DNA from: Opitutales bacterium
Lineage (GTDB): Bacteria; Verrucomicrobiota; Verrucomicrobiia; Opitutales; Opitutaceae
Direction: 5' to 3'
DNA length: 16,207 nucleotides
Assembly: GCA_021772595.1 (NCBI GenBank)
Contig: JAJFLS010000509.1
Coordinates: 1-16,207, forward strand
Notes under the pieces: generated by a model
Told to the model about the DNA's origin: nothing
What the model saw: only the letters and a program-made list of their open reading frames with translations
Database searches by the model: none
Shown: positions 6,797 through 14,557 of the stretch, piece after piece
Numbering within the stretch: the first letter of the stretch is position 1
How the letters are laid out: each line of letters opens with the position of its first letter
Translations under genes and position numbers: made by a program

Positions 6797-7516
6797 GTGG
6801 AAATACCGGCAACGCAATCGAAACAACCCGTATGGAAGGGCTTCCATAGGATCTTTTCTTTAGGAGCACTTCGAGTCCCTTCACACCAGTCCCAGATCCT
6901 GCCCTACCTGAATCATCCGAGCGGAAGTTTCGTCGAGATCGGGTCGCGCTCCGGAGGCAAAGACAGCTTCACCTTGTATTTAGAGAAGGCGCTTGGCTGG
7001 AAAGGACTCCTGATCGAACCTTGGCCGCATCTTTTCCACAAGTGCCGCAAGATCCGAAAGCAGAGCACGGTTCTCAATGTAGCCGTCGTGGATCACTGGC
7101 TCAAGGAATCCTACGTCGAGGTGAGAGGCAGGCCACCGGGAACATCCATTCGACAGACGCTCCGGAAAGAGGCCGCCGAACGCCTGAACGGCAAACCCGT
7201 CCTACCGCCCCTCAAACGCCCGAAGCACGAACGCGTTTCCTACGTCACAACCGATGTCGCCCAAAACATCCTGCAGCGAGCCGATTTCGACCGAAATTTC
7301 GACTTACTCGTTCTGAATCTGAATGGCTACGAAAACCACGCCCTCGAAGGACTGGATTTCGATGTGTACAAACCGCGCTTCATTCTCGCGAAAGTGGGAA
7401 TTCGCACGCTCACCCTCTCGAATATGCCTTCGTCCTACAAAATGATCGCGTCCTCCAAGCACGACGAGCGATCGATGCTTCGACTATTCCGCTACTCGGA
7501 TTTCGGCTCAAACTAA
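6797..7516 (+). CDS. FkbM-family methyltransferase-like protein with altered motifs
   Basis: The 239-residue protein aligns by eye with FkbM methyltransferases (Rossmann fold, SAM-dependent O-methylation of sugars or secondary metabolites). Residues 45-77 (FVEIGS, then DSFTLYLEKALGWKGLLIEP) match the family pattern FVEIGAxDG..SNTLYLE..LGW.GLLIEP. The second signature, LLVLNLNGYENHALEGLDFD (170-189), corresponds to the usual (K/S)IDxEGxE..VLxGLDF. Two key sites differ: ANDG is SRSGG, and the two acidic residues of the D-x-E/D-G motif are Asn (LNLNG). Activity may be lost or changed. The start is GTG; no in-frame ATG exists near the N-terminus, and AAGGGA is about 13 bases upstream. It is a single gene, with no glycosyltransferase cluster beside it, and its end converges with yhcH. 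Confidence 0.78.
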   Translation: MEIPATQSKQPVWKGFHRIFSLGALRVPSHQSQILPYLNHPSGSFVEIGSRSGGKDSFTLYLEKALGWKGLLIEPWPHLFHKCRKIRKQSTVLNVAVVDHWLKESYVEVRGRPPGTSIRQTLRKEAAERLNGKPVLPPLKRPKHERVSYVTTDVAQNILQRADFDRNFDLLVLNLNGYENHALEGLDFDVYKPRFILAKVGIRTLTLSNMPSSYKMIASSKHDERSMLRLFRYSDFGSN

Positions 7517-7539
7517 CGAGCCCACGCATCGGAGCATCC

Positions 7540-8022
7540 CTATAGCTCCAGGCGGTCGAGAGCTACTTTGACCACCACTTTCTTAACAGTCGCCCCTCGC
7601 TCGATCATGTTCAACTGGGGCATGTGGGCATCCTGCGGGAGCAAGCAGACGAATGTTCCGGGATAAACGCCGATTTGAATATCCGCCTTCGACTCGTACT
7701 TGAAAAACTGCACATCGCGCTCCGCGTCGTACTGAGTCTTCTCTTCAAGCCCGTGAATCGGATAACACGCGATTCGCTCGCTCCCAACCAAAGCCATTTG
7801 AATATCCACATATTTTCGGTGGGCTTCCAAAACCGCATCCTCGTCGGTTTCCTCTTTCGTCGGATAGCTCATGACTCGCGCGAACAGGGCGTCCCCATCA
7901 AGCGAATACTCCATCTCCTCTGCTTCCGGCGTCACCGTCCGTAGAAATTCGAACGCCTGCTCCCATGCCTTCCCAAGCGAGTAGCGATCCCAATTTTGAA
8001 TGTGGTCTACTATCATTTTCAT
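7540..8022 (-). CDS. YhcH/YjgK/YiaL family protein (sugar metabolism, cupin-like)
   Basis: The 160-residue protein matches the YhcH/YjgK/YiaL (EbgC) family in length and motifs: EAHRKYVDIQMALVGSERI (67-85), then FKYESKADIQ, and FVCLLPQDAHMPQL (124-137). The conserved Glu67, His69, His133 and Lys148-149 lie where the metal or ligand pocket is in known structures. Members are associated with sialic-acid and other sugar catabolism and may act as anomerases or isomerases of N-glycolyl or N-acetyl sugars, but the function is not well settled. The gene starts three bases after the stop of rarA and overlaps a TAGGA sequence, so it is probably co-transcribed with it. No sugar catabolic gene is close by. 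Confidence 0.9.
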   Translation of the reverse strand: MKMIVDHIQNWDRYSLGKAWEQAFEFLRTVTPEAEEMEYSLDGDALFARVMSYPTKEETDEDAVLEAHRKYVDIQMALVGSERIACYPIHGLEEKTQYDAERDVQFFKYESKADIQIGVYPGTFVCLLPQDAHMPQLNMIERGATVKKVVVKVALDRLEL

Positions 8023-8025
8023 TTC

Positions 8026-9396
8026 CTAATCTTCTTTTGATTCCTCCGCCTTTCTCGCGGCCTTCAAAGCCTTCCATCTCTCAAGACGCTTGGCAATCTC
8101 CGTTTCCTCGCCCACTCGTTTCGCGTCATAGAAAGAGAGCGGCTCTACCATATATTCCTGCCCGGATACATTCTCAGAGTTGCTATGGCTATATTGATAA
8201 TCCTCAGAATTGCCCAACCGCTTCGACGCTTTCCCACCACTGTCCCTCAACCACAAGGGCACATCCTGAACCGGCCCTTCGGCAATCGCCTGCTTCGCTT
8301 TCCCAAGGGCAGCATACGACGAATTGCTCTTCGGCGCGGTGGCCATGTAGGCAACGCAATGAGCGAGATTGATCGAGCACTCCGGCAGCCCCACGAATTC
8401 GCAGGCCTGCTGAGTCGCCGCCGCCAAAGGCAAAGCATGCGGATCCGCCAGCCCCACATCCTCGGAAGCGAAAATAACCAACCGCCGCCCGATAAACCGC
8501 GGATCCTCCCCGCCCGCCAGCATCTTCGCTAGCCAGTACAACGCCGCATCCGGATCACCGCCACGCATGCTTTTGATAAACGCGGAAATCGTATCGTAGT
8601 GCTCGTCCTCATCCGCATCGTATCGAATCTGTCGTTCGCTCGCGAATACCGCTATCGATTCGTGGGTGATCTCCGCTCCCTCTTCCAACCCGAGAGCAAC
8701 CACCTCCAAAGCATTCAATCCGCGCCGCAAATCACCGTCGCAAAGCTTCGCCAACCCTTGCAGCGTCTCCGGCGATGCTGCATGCGAGCGTGCTCCCAAA
8801 CCGCGCTCCTCGTCTTCAAGAGCGAGCGCCAAAACGCCTGCTATCGTATCCACCGAATGAGGTTCCAATCGGAAAAGATGGCTCCTACTGAGCAAAGGCG
8901 CGTTCACGTAAAACCCGGGATTGTGCGTCGTCGCTCCGATCAATCGGATATTCCCCGCTTCCACATCCGGCAAAAGCAGATCCTGCTGCGACTTGTTGAA
9001 CCGGTGAATCTCGTCGATAAACAAAACCGTATCCTTCGCCTCGATACGCCTCGCCGCAGCGAGAATCTGTCTAAGCTCCGCCACATTGGACATGACCGCA
9101 TTGACGCGCACGAAACGGCTTTCCGTCTCATTGGCGATCGCCTCCGCCATGCTCGTCTTCCCGCATCCCGGCGGCCCGTAAAACAGCAAACTCCCAAACG
9201 CGTTTGATTCCACCAGCCGAGGGAGCAGTTTGCCCGGACTGAGAATATGGGATTGGCCCACCACTTCGGAAAGCGATCGCGGCCTCATGCGAGCCGCCAG
9301 CGGCTGACGGGATAAGCACTCCGGATCAGATGCCGTTTTGCTGGCGATCATCTCCATCTCCGCTTCGCCCGAAAAGAGATCCTCTTGTGGTTCCAT
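8026..9396 (-). CDS. rarA: Replication-associated recombination protein A (MgsA/Mgs1/WRNIP1-type AAA+ ATPase)
   Basis: The 456-residue protein has the usual length of RarA. It shows PLAARMRPRSLSEVVGQSH (32-50), Walker A GPPGCGKT (74-81), Walker B LFIDEIHRF (125-133), sensor 1 LIGATTHNP (152-160), a sensor-2 region with CDGDLRRGLNALEVV, and the C-terminal RarA segment with YDTISAFIKSMRGGDPDAAL and VYLA-like MATAPKSNSSYAAL. The family acts at stalled replication forks and recombination intermediates. The frame is open to ATG 9624, but the additional 76 residues run antisense through the 5' part of thiD and lack family similarity, so 9396 is chosen. There is no Shine-Dalgarno sequence. It is divergent from thiD (61-bp gap) and probably in an operon with yhcH. 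Confidence 0.96.
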   Translation of the reverse strand: MEPQEDLFSGEAEMEMIASKTASDPECLSRQPLAARMRPRSLSEVVGQSHILSPGKLLPRLVESNAFGSLLFYGPPGCGKTSMAEAIANETESRFVRVNAVMSNVAELRQILAAARRIEAKDTVLFIDEIHRFNKSQQDLLLPDVEAGNIRLIGATTHNPGFYVNAPLLSRSHLFRLEPHSVDTIAGVLALALEDEERGLGARSHAASPETLQGLAKLCDGDLRRGLNALEVVALGLEEGAEITHESIAVFASERQIRYDADEDEHYDTISAFIKSMRGGDPDAALYWLAKMLAGGEDPRFIGRRLVIFASEDVGLADPHALPLAAATQQACEFVGLPECSINLAHCVAYMATAPKSNSSYAALGKAKQAIAEGPVQDVPLWLRDSGGKASKRLGNSEDYQYSHSNSENVSGQEYMVEPLSFYDAKRVGEETEIAKRLERWKALKAARKAEESKED

Positions 9397-9420
9397 TTCG
9401 CGAAACCATAAAAGGAAGCA

Positions 9421-9449
9421 TTGATCCGCTGCAAGCATCCCTGTAGAAA
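9421..9449 (+). promoter_or_regulatory. Possible promoter of thiD-comEC
   Basis: TTGATC (9421-9426), a 17-base spacer, and TAGAAA (9444-9449) each match four of six consensus positions. Transcription would start about seven bases on, at 9456, one or two bases before the thiD ATG at 9458, which implies a leaderless or near-leaderless mRNA. This fits the lack of a Shine-Dalgarno sequence there. Confidence 0.33.
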
Positions 9450-9457
9450 TCCGCACA

Positions 9458-10261
9458 ATGGAAACCAGCTCCCAAGCTCCTGTCGCGCTCACAATCGCCG
9501 GATCCGACTCCGGGGCGAACGCCGGCATCCAAGCCGACCTGCTGGCCTTTTCCGCGAACGGCGTTTTCGGTACGACCGCCCTGACCTGCATAACCGCCCA
9601 AAACCCCAGCGGCGTCTCTGACATCCAACCGCTCTTCCCCGAAATCGTCGCTTCGCAAATAAAACAGGTAGCGGACTACTTCCACCCCAAGGCGATCAAG
9701 ACCGGGATGCTCTACAGCTCTGATATAATCGACACGGTTTGCGACGCCCTAGCTCCCCTCAAAACGAGCGCCAAAATCGTGGTCGATCCCGTCATGCTCG
9801 CAAGTAGCGGAAGCCGACTGCTCGACGAAACCGCCGTAACTCAAATCAAAGAGAAACTCCTTCCGCTCGCCGACCTGATAACTCCCAATCTCGACGAAGC
9901 GAAAATTCTCGCCAGCGTTCCACTCAAAACGCTCACCGATATCGAACACGCCGCCCAAATGCTCGCCGATCGATATCAAAGCGCCGTTCTCCTAAAAGGC
10001 GGCCATCTACCCGGTGACGATCTTGTCGATACGCTCGCTTTACCAGATGGCCAGATCAAGACCTATCATCAAACCCGTATCCCCGACATCGATACTCACG
10101 GCAGCGGTTGCACGCTCAGCGCGGCGATAACTGCATGGTTCGCAAAAGACGCCGCATTCGAAGAGGCCGTTTCCAAAGGGCGTGACTATCTCCGCTCAGC
10201 GATGGAGCATCCCGTATTTCTCGGAGACAAATCCTTCATCAATCACTCTCCCCAAAAATGA
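9458..10261 (+). CDS. thiD: Hydroxymethylpyrimidine/phosphomethylpyrimidine kinase
   Basis: The 267-residue protein is a ribokinase-fold ThiD of normal length. It phosphorylates 4-amino-5-hydroxymethyl-2-methylpyrimidine (HMP) and HMP-phosphate to HMP-PP in thiamine biosynthesis. The start VALTIAGSDSGANAGIQADL (9-28) is the family signature, with Ala replacing the usual second Gly of SGGxAG. Other motifs are IKTGMLYSSDII, VVDPVMLASSGSRLL, LITPNLDEAKIL, VLLKGGHL and the C-terminal anion hole DTHGSGCTLSAAI (about 213-225), with the catalytic Cys. The last base of the gene's penultimate codon begins ATGA, shared with comEC, so the two are translationally coupled. No other thiamine gene is in the window. 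Confidence 0.96.
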   Translation: METSSQAPVALTIAGSDSGANAGIQADLLAFSANGVFGTTALTCITAQNPSGVSDIQPLFPEIVASQIKQVADYFHPKAIKTGMLYSSDIIDTVCDALAPLKTSAKIVVDPVMLASSGSRLLDETAVTQIKEKLLPLADLITPNLDEAKILASVPLKTLTDIEHAAQMLADRYQSAVLLKGGHLPGDDLVDTLALPDGQIKTYHQTRIPDIDTHGSGCTLSAAITAWFAKDAAFEEAVSKGRDYLRSAMEHPVFLGDKSFINHSPQK

Positions 10262-11901
10262 ACGCCGAAAGCCCCGCTCGCGTTCCCATCCTCTGGCTTC
10301 TCCTTCCCTTTTGCACGGGTATCGCATTCGTCCGACTCGTTCCATTCGACTTCAACGCGATAGTTTTTGCCATAGGCCTGGCCCTTGGATTTGCCGCGCT
10401 CTTCGTCGGCCATCGCTACGAAAAGCTGTGGGCCCCATCAATCGCTCTATGCCTGATCCTTGCAGGCTATTCCTACACGAGCTATGTGGATCGCCAAAAT
10501 CAACCGAGAACCGATCTACCCGTTCGAGAAGTCTCAATCTCAATCGAGGTCAAACGGCTATTCGACACTGATACAGACAAAATCAAGGGCCTCGGAAAAA
10601 TCGTCGCGACACAAGATCATCTAGCCGATTTGACAGAAGCGAAGCTTTACTTTTCCTTAAACTCTTCGCCGGAATCCGATACTCAATACGCGATCGTCCC
10701 CGGGTCTCTGATACAGGCTCAAGGCGTTCTGAAGCCTGTTTCTCAGCAACCGCGAGACAACAACGGATTCAATTCATATCTACAGAACTCGGGCATGGCT
10801 TTCCTGCTCGAAAGGGGAATCATCGACTCGACGCTCTCCCAGACTGAAAACTGGAGTTCGCGACTCAATCGGATTCTCCAGTCCGCCAAAGCCGCGCTCA
10901 GCTACGGAGTCGATCCCGAATCCCCTTTCACCAAATCCCACACCGCCATGCTTCTCGGACTGAAGGGCGAATTAGACGACGACCATAAAAACGCGTTTCT
11001 CCGAAGTGGAGCCCTGCACCTCTTCGCTATCAGCGGTCTGCATATCGGCGTAATCGCTGCCTGCGGCCACGCGCTCTTTTCTCTAATAAGAATCACCAGA
11101 GTCTGGATACCCATCCCGAATCTTATCCTCGTCGCCTTCTTCGTCTCAATCACCGGAGGCACTCCTTCCGCTTGGCGAGCCCTTCTCATGATTGCTTGCT
11201 ATTACCTTTGCCTATCCACAAAGCGGCGATCCGCTTCTCTCAACGCGCTCGTCCTATCCGCCCTCATCTGCCTTCTCATCAATCCACTCCAGCTATTCCT
11301 GGCCGGTTTTCAAATGTCGTACGCCACTGTCGCTGCCATTTTGCTCTACGGCGTCCCGCTCGCGGATCGGCTCAACAATCGCTGGACGCCGTTCGCCCGC
11401 ATTCCGCGAAGAGCCTGGTCATACTGGCATTCCGGCGCCAATCGAGTCGGACGATTCTTCATCAGCAGCTTCGCGATAAGCCTGTCCGCATTTCTCGCCT
11501 CAAGCGCTCTCAGCATCCTTTATTTCAATACGCTTCCGCTCGTCGGTATCTTCGCAAACATCCTTCTACTGCCGCTCGCGTCGCTCGCGATTATATCGGG
11601 TTTCATTTCCCTATCGTTCGCCACCCTCGGAGCCTGGCCTCTCGTCTCGCTCTTCAATCACTCCGCCCAAGTTATCCTTTCGCTCATGTACGCGATACTC
11701 GAGTCACTTGGATCATTGAAAGGGTCGCACGTCGTATTCGACGCTCCGCCGAGTCGAGCCCTCCACCTGCTTCTCATCCTGCTCCTCCTCGGCATGATGT
11801 ACGGATACAGCCGCAACTGGAATTTCCGCAAGCGATGGCTCTGGGCTTTCCCCTTCGCCTACTCCACCGCCTGCCTCGCCGCCGGTCTATTTCTCACCTA
11901 A
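10258..11901 (+). CDS. ComEC/Rec2-family competence protein without the beta-lactamase-like domain
   Basis: The 547-residue polytopic membrane protein belongs to the ComEC/Rec2 family, which forms the channel that brings single-stranded DNA into the cytoplasm during transformation. Residues 8-75 hold about three membrane segments. About 85-195 is the OB-like extracellular DUF4131 region (VPGSLIQAQGVLKPV, NNGFNSYLQNSGM). About 225-520 is the Competence domain with the hallmark HLFAISGLHIGV at 254-265. The protein ends after the membrane part (LWAFPFAYSTACLAAGLFLT), so the C-terminal metallo-beta-lactamase-like domain of long ComEC proteins is absent; shorter forms are common. It overlaps thiD by four bases (ATGA). 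Competence itself cannot be shown, because no other com genes are in the window. Confidence 0.93.
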   Translation: MNAESPARVPILWLLLPFCTGIAFVRLVPFDFNAIVFAIGLALGFAALFVGHRYEKLWAPSIALCLILAGYSYTSYVDRQNQPRTDLPVREVSISIEVKRLFDTDTDKIKGLGKIVATQDHLADLTEAKLYFSLNSSPESDTQYAIVPGSLIQAQGVLKPVSQQPRDNNGFNSYLQNSGMAFLLERGIIDSTLSQTENWSSRLNRILQSAKAALSYGVDPESPFTKSHTAMLLGLKGELDDDHKNAFLRSGALHLFAISGLHIGVIAACGHALFSLIRITRVWIPIPNLILVAFFVSITGGTPSAWRALLMIACYYLCLSTKRRSASLNALVLSALICLLINPLQLFLAGFQMSYATVAAILLYGVPLADRLNNRWTPFARIPRRAWSYWHSGANRVGRFFISSFAISLSAFLASSALSILYFNTLPLVGIFANILLLPLASLAIISGFISLSFATLGAWPLVSLFNHSAQVILSLMYAILESLGSLKGSHVVFDAPPSRALHLLLILLLLGMMYGYSRNWNFRKRWLWAFPFAYSTACLAAGLFLT

Positions 11902-11922
11902 ATCTTCTTCGTCCCCGTCTCC

Positions 11923-11946
11923 CTGTCACCTAGTCACCCTGTCACC
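11923..11946 (+). repeat. Three tandem octamers ending in GTCACC
   Basis: CTGTCACC-TAGTCACC-CTGTCACC is an exact 8-base period, three units, in the 96-bp spacer between comEC and the coiled-coil gene. It is preceded by the partly similar GTCCCCGTCTCC. It resembles short tandemly repeated sequences known from the intergenic DNA of several bacterial phyla. A function is not apparent. Confidence 0.5.
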
Positions 11947-11997
11947 CAAATCCCCTGGATTGACCTCACCCCCATCCCTCTATTCACTCCCCAAGCT

Positions 11998-12282
11998 ATG
12001 AAATCCGCATACGAACTCGCAATGGATCGCTTGAAGGAACAAGATTCCGGGGACGAAAAACCGATATCCGACGAAACCAAGCAGGCGCTCGCCGCAGTCG
12101 ATGAAAAATTCAAAGCCAAGATCGCCGAACGCGAAATCTTCTTGAACCAAAAACTGGAAGCCGCCCTCGCCAGCGGCGAAATGCAAGATGCCGAAGCGAT
12201 CAGAAGGCAAATTTCCAGCGAGAGAGTCCGCCTCGAGGAAGACCGCGAATCCGCGAAAGACAAAGTCCGCAATGCTGGCTAG
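11998..12282 (+). CDS. Small conserved coiled-coil protein of unknown function
   Basis: The 94-residue protein is almost entirely charged and helical: MKSAYELAMDRLKEQ at the start, then EKFKAKIAEREIFLNQKLEA, and AEAIRRQISSERVRLEEDRE with heptad-like spacing. It has no signal peptide, membrane segment or cysteine. I recall short proteins with the same MKSAYELAxxRL opening and an IAERExFL core in Planctomycetes and Verrucomicrobia, where no function has been assigned. The segment around 55-80 faintly resembles a UVR (UvrB/UvrC-interaction) motif, but this is weak. The gene follows comEC by 96 bases and converges with the next gene, their stops being only three bases apart. No Shine-Dalgarno sequence is seen. 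Confidence 0.8.
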   Translation: MKSAYELAMDRLKEQDSGDEKPISDETKQALAAVDEKFKAKIAEREIFLNQKLEAALASGEMQDAEAIRRQISSERVRLEEDRESAKDKVRNAG

Positions 12283-12285
12283 GTT

Positions 12286-12801
12286 TTAATTCTCTCCCGA
12301 CCCGGCTTGCTGAACGTCGAAACCTTCCGCCTGACTCCTGCGAGCCTTGGCATCTTTGTTGATATCAGCCTGGCTCACTTTCTTTTTCGTCCTCCTCACT
12401 TCGACCTCAGCCGCCGCGCGTTTGGAAAGCTCGACCATGAGCGCATTCTGATAGGCCTGCTCGAACTCCGCGGAAAACGTGATCTTCGGGTTGATGACAT
12501 TCAGATCTTTCTTCGACTCATTCGAGACGATCGGAGCGAGCTTCGATCCAATTTGACTGACCGATTCGCCCGGCTGTTTCGTCGTGAACGAAACTTGAGC
12601 ATCCTTATGGACAACGGAATCAAACTTCAATTTTTCAGTACTATACTTCTTGTTCTGTATACCAGGCGCTAGCTTCGATTTCATCTTCTCCAGCTGGATG
12701 ATACGCGGTTTCTTCTTCTTAGAAGCGTCCACGTTCAGGTTCGCCCCATACCCAACCGGTACTAGCAAAAGCGCAAACATCACTAAAATCGCACGTCTCA
12801 T
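12286..12801 (-). CDS. Hypothetical lysine-rich secreted protein
   Basis: The 171-residue protein starts at MRRAILVMFALLLVPVGYGA, a clear signal peptide likely cleaved around GYGA (about 20). The mature part is strongly basic: ASKKKKPRI near the new N-terminus, KLAPGIQNKKYSTEKLKF, and VRRTKKKVSQADINKDAKAR near the C-terminus. It contains SAEFEQAYQNALMVELSKRA, which looks like an amphipathic helix. There is no cysteine and no known domain that I recognise. An open frame to 12813 would need a TTG start, so the ATG at 12801 is preferred. A basic periplasmic or surface protein could bind nucleic acid, teichoic-like polymers or membranes, but this is speculation. It is upstream of nothing in its direction except the convergent coiled-coil gene, and its upstream region carries the 38-bp palindrome. 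Confidence 0.72.
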   Translation of the reverse strand: MRRAILVMFALLLVPVGYGANLNVDASKKKKPRIIQLEKMKSKLAPGIQNKKYSTEKLKFDSVVHKDAQVSFTTKQPGESVSQIGSKLAPIVSNESKKDLNVINPKITFSAEFEQAYQNALMVELSKRAAAEVEVRRTKKKVSQADINKDAKARRSQAEGFDVQQAGSGEN

Positions 12802-12926
12802 AAATCCCACCAAGCCTACAACACTATCCGCAATCGCCCCAGAAACAACCCAAAATCAATAACGCGAAGATCCCGCCCCCCATCATTTCCAGATCCAACC
12901 AACGAAAATAGCAAAAGTCCCCCCAC

Positions 12927-12932
12927 AGTATA
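12927..12932 (-). promoter_or_regulatory. Candidate -10 box of the secreted-protein gene
   Basis: On the minus strand TATACT matches five of six bases of TATAAT and lies directly next to the 38-bp palindrome, which covers the -35 region. No good TTGACA is seen 17 bases upstream, as would fit an activator-dependent promoter. A start near 12920 would give a leader of about 120 bases. Confidence 0.25.
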
Positions 12933-12933
12933 C

Positions 12934-12971
12934 CGACCGTTTAAATTACAACGTTGTAATTTAAACGGTCG
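12934..12971. repeat. Perfect 38-bp palindrome with no spacer
   Basis: The half-site CGACCGTTTAAATTACAAC (12934-12952) is followed at once by its exact reverse complement (12953-12971). It lies in the 211-bp spacer between the stop of nuoN and the secreted-protein gene. It has GC-rich ends and an AT-rich core TTACAACGTTGTAA. There is no T-run on either side and no loop, so it is a poor terminator. It is more likely a protein-binding site (operator) or a recombination/integration site. The remaining spacer (12802-12933, 12972-13012) shows only a G/C homopolymer-rich stretch and a weak hairpin (12991-13008). Confidence 0.85.
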
Positions 12972-13012
12972 AAGTACGTGGGAGCACTATATCACGCTCG
13001 CTCGCGATCAGT

Positions 13013-14533
13013 TCATCCGCCGGACAGCCAGCTACCCAAAGGCACCTGGTAAAACCCGAGCACCACGGTGCCGATGACCGCAACGAGGATGGTGAGTTTT
13101 CCCAAAAGACGCAGAGACGCTCCGGGAATCGGCTCCTCGACTTCATCCTCGTCATCGTCCTTAAACTGCCACGTCTCGAAAAACGCGCTCTTTAGAACAC
13201 CGAAGTAATAGTAAATCGATACCACGACCCCGATCACCGCCACCGCCAATAGCAAATAAAGCTCCGCTTGGAACGCCGCGACAAAGATCAAGAGCTTCCC
13301 GATGAAACCCGCCAGCGGCGGAATCCCCGCGAGCGAGCCGACCCCGACCGCGAGGGCGAAACCGAGAAATCCGTTTTTCTTCGCGAGATCGCCAAGATCG
13401 TCCAATGACAATTCGGAGTCGTCGTCCTTCGCCGTGTGGACCATCACCGCGAACACCGCCGCGGAAGCCAACAGGTACGCGAACAAATAGAACATCACCG
13501 CGTTCATCGCCCAATCAACCTTCTGAACCGCGATCACGCCGATGAGCAAAAAGCCCGCGTGCGAAACGCCGGAGAGCCCGATCAACCTCTTCAGGTTCCT
13601 TTGCGTCAGCGCCGCGAAATTTCCAAAGAGAATCGTCAATGCCGCCAAGACTCCAAGCAATGGATACAACCATTCGCTCAACGCGGAAAACACCGTCGTC
13701 AAATTCAGCAGCATCGCGAAACCAGCACCCTTCGAAGCGATCGCCAGTAACGCAGTCGTCGGAATCGGCGCGCCTTGATACACATCCGGAATCCAGATCT
13801 GAAACGGGAATACTCCGATTTTAAACGCGATTCCCGCAATGACGAGCAGCATGCCGAGAAGCCCTAGCAGATCATCCGGATTCGCCGAAAGGAAAGCCGC
13901 CAGATTCGAGAAATTCAGCGGATCCTGACTGCTGCCTTCCAATACCGGATTACTTCCCGCTCCATAAAGCAGAACGATCCCGAACAGCAAGATCGACGAA
14001 CTCAACGCCCCCATGATCAGATACTTCAATCCCGCCTCCAGCGACACCGCGCTGTTCCGAAAATAACTGATCAGAATATAGAAGCCCACGGTCGCTGTTT
14101 CCAAAGCGACGAAAAGCATCACAAAATGGTTCGCTTGAGCCAGCAGCATCAACGCCGCCGTGATCACCAGCAAGATGTGAAAATACTCCACATGCGGCAG
14201 CGTCTTCTTCTCCAAACTGACCATGCCGAGATAGCTCACGAAAACCGAAGCTCCCAGGAAAAACACCCGAAAGAGCTGACCCGTCCCGCTAAAAGAAAGC
14301 ATGCCGCCAAACGCTTCCCCAACATAGCAACTCGCGCAGCCGCACGTCAGAACAGCGCCCAGAATGACTAGCTGACCCAGGATCGCGATTCTCGGTATCG
14401 CGCCGTGAGCCACCTTGGGAAGAACGACCTCCAGCAAGAGCAGACTCAACGCCAGAACTCCTAACGCAATCTCGGGAGCTATCGCGCCCCAAGTATTGGT
14501 TTCAGCTATTTTTTGATAAATTTCCGTGGACAT
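13013..14533 (-). CDS. nuoN: NADH-quinone oxidoreductase subunit N
   Basis: The 506-residue, highly hydrophobic protein is an antiporter-like subunit of proton-pumping complex I. The functional charged residues are all in place: Glu145 in MLFVALETATVGFYIL (membrane segment 5), Lys170 in EAGLKYLIMGALSSS (segment 6), Lys238 in GIAFKIGVFPFQIWIPDVYQ (segment 7) and Lys268 in AIASKGAGFAMLL (segment 8). The RNLKRLIGLSGVSHAGFLLI signature follows. A very acidic loop (KDDDEDEVEEP) lies before the last segment. It starts 24 bases after the nuoM stop on the same strand, so nuoM and nuoN are co-transcribed. No Shine-Dalgarno sequence is seen. Confidence 0.97.
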   Translation of the reverse strand: MSTEIYQKIAETNTWGAIAPEIALGVLALSLLLLEVVLPKVAHGAIPRIAILGQLVILGAVLTCGCASCYVGEAFGGMLSFSGTGQLFRVFFLGASVFVSYLGMVSLEKKTLPHVEYFHILLVITAALMLLAQANHFVMLFVALETATVGFYILISYFRNSAVSLEAGLKYLIMGALSSSILLFGIVLLYGAGSNPVLEGSSQDPLNFSNLAAFLSANPDDLLGLLGMLLVIAGIAFKIGVFPFQIWIPDVYQGAPIPTTALLAIASKGAGFAMLLNLTTVFSALSEWLYPLLGVLAALTILFGNFAALTQRNLKRLIGLSGVSHAGFLLIGVIAVQKVDWAMNAVMFYLFAYLLASAAVFAVMVHTAKDDDSELSLDDLGDLAKKNGFLGFALAVGVGSLAGIPPLAGFIGKLLIFVAAFQAELYLLLAVAVIGVVVSIYYYFGVLKSAFFETWQFKDDDEDEVEEPIPGASLRLLGKLTILVAVIGTVVLGFYQVPLGSWLSGG

Positions 14534-14557
14534 GTTGTATCCGTAAATTGGTTAAAA

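Noticed and set aside
8599..9207. 202-codon plus-strand frame opposite rarA
   Set aside because: Arg-rich translation without motifs; the opposite strand encodes all RarA motifs.
9397..9624. N-terminal 76-residue extension of RarA
   Set aside because: It runs antisense through the start of thiD and shows no family similarity; ATG 9396 begins where homology does.
11172..11933. 253-codon plus-strand frame overlapping comEC
   Set aside because: Arg/Pro/His-rich shadow of the ComEC frame with no family similarity.
11923..11946. GTCACC octamers as a CRISPR array
   Set aside because: The unit is 8 bases with no unique spacers; it is a simple tandem repeat.
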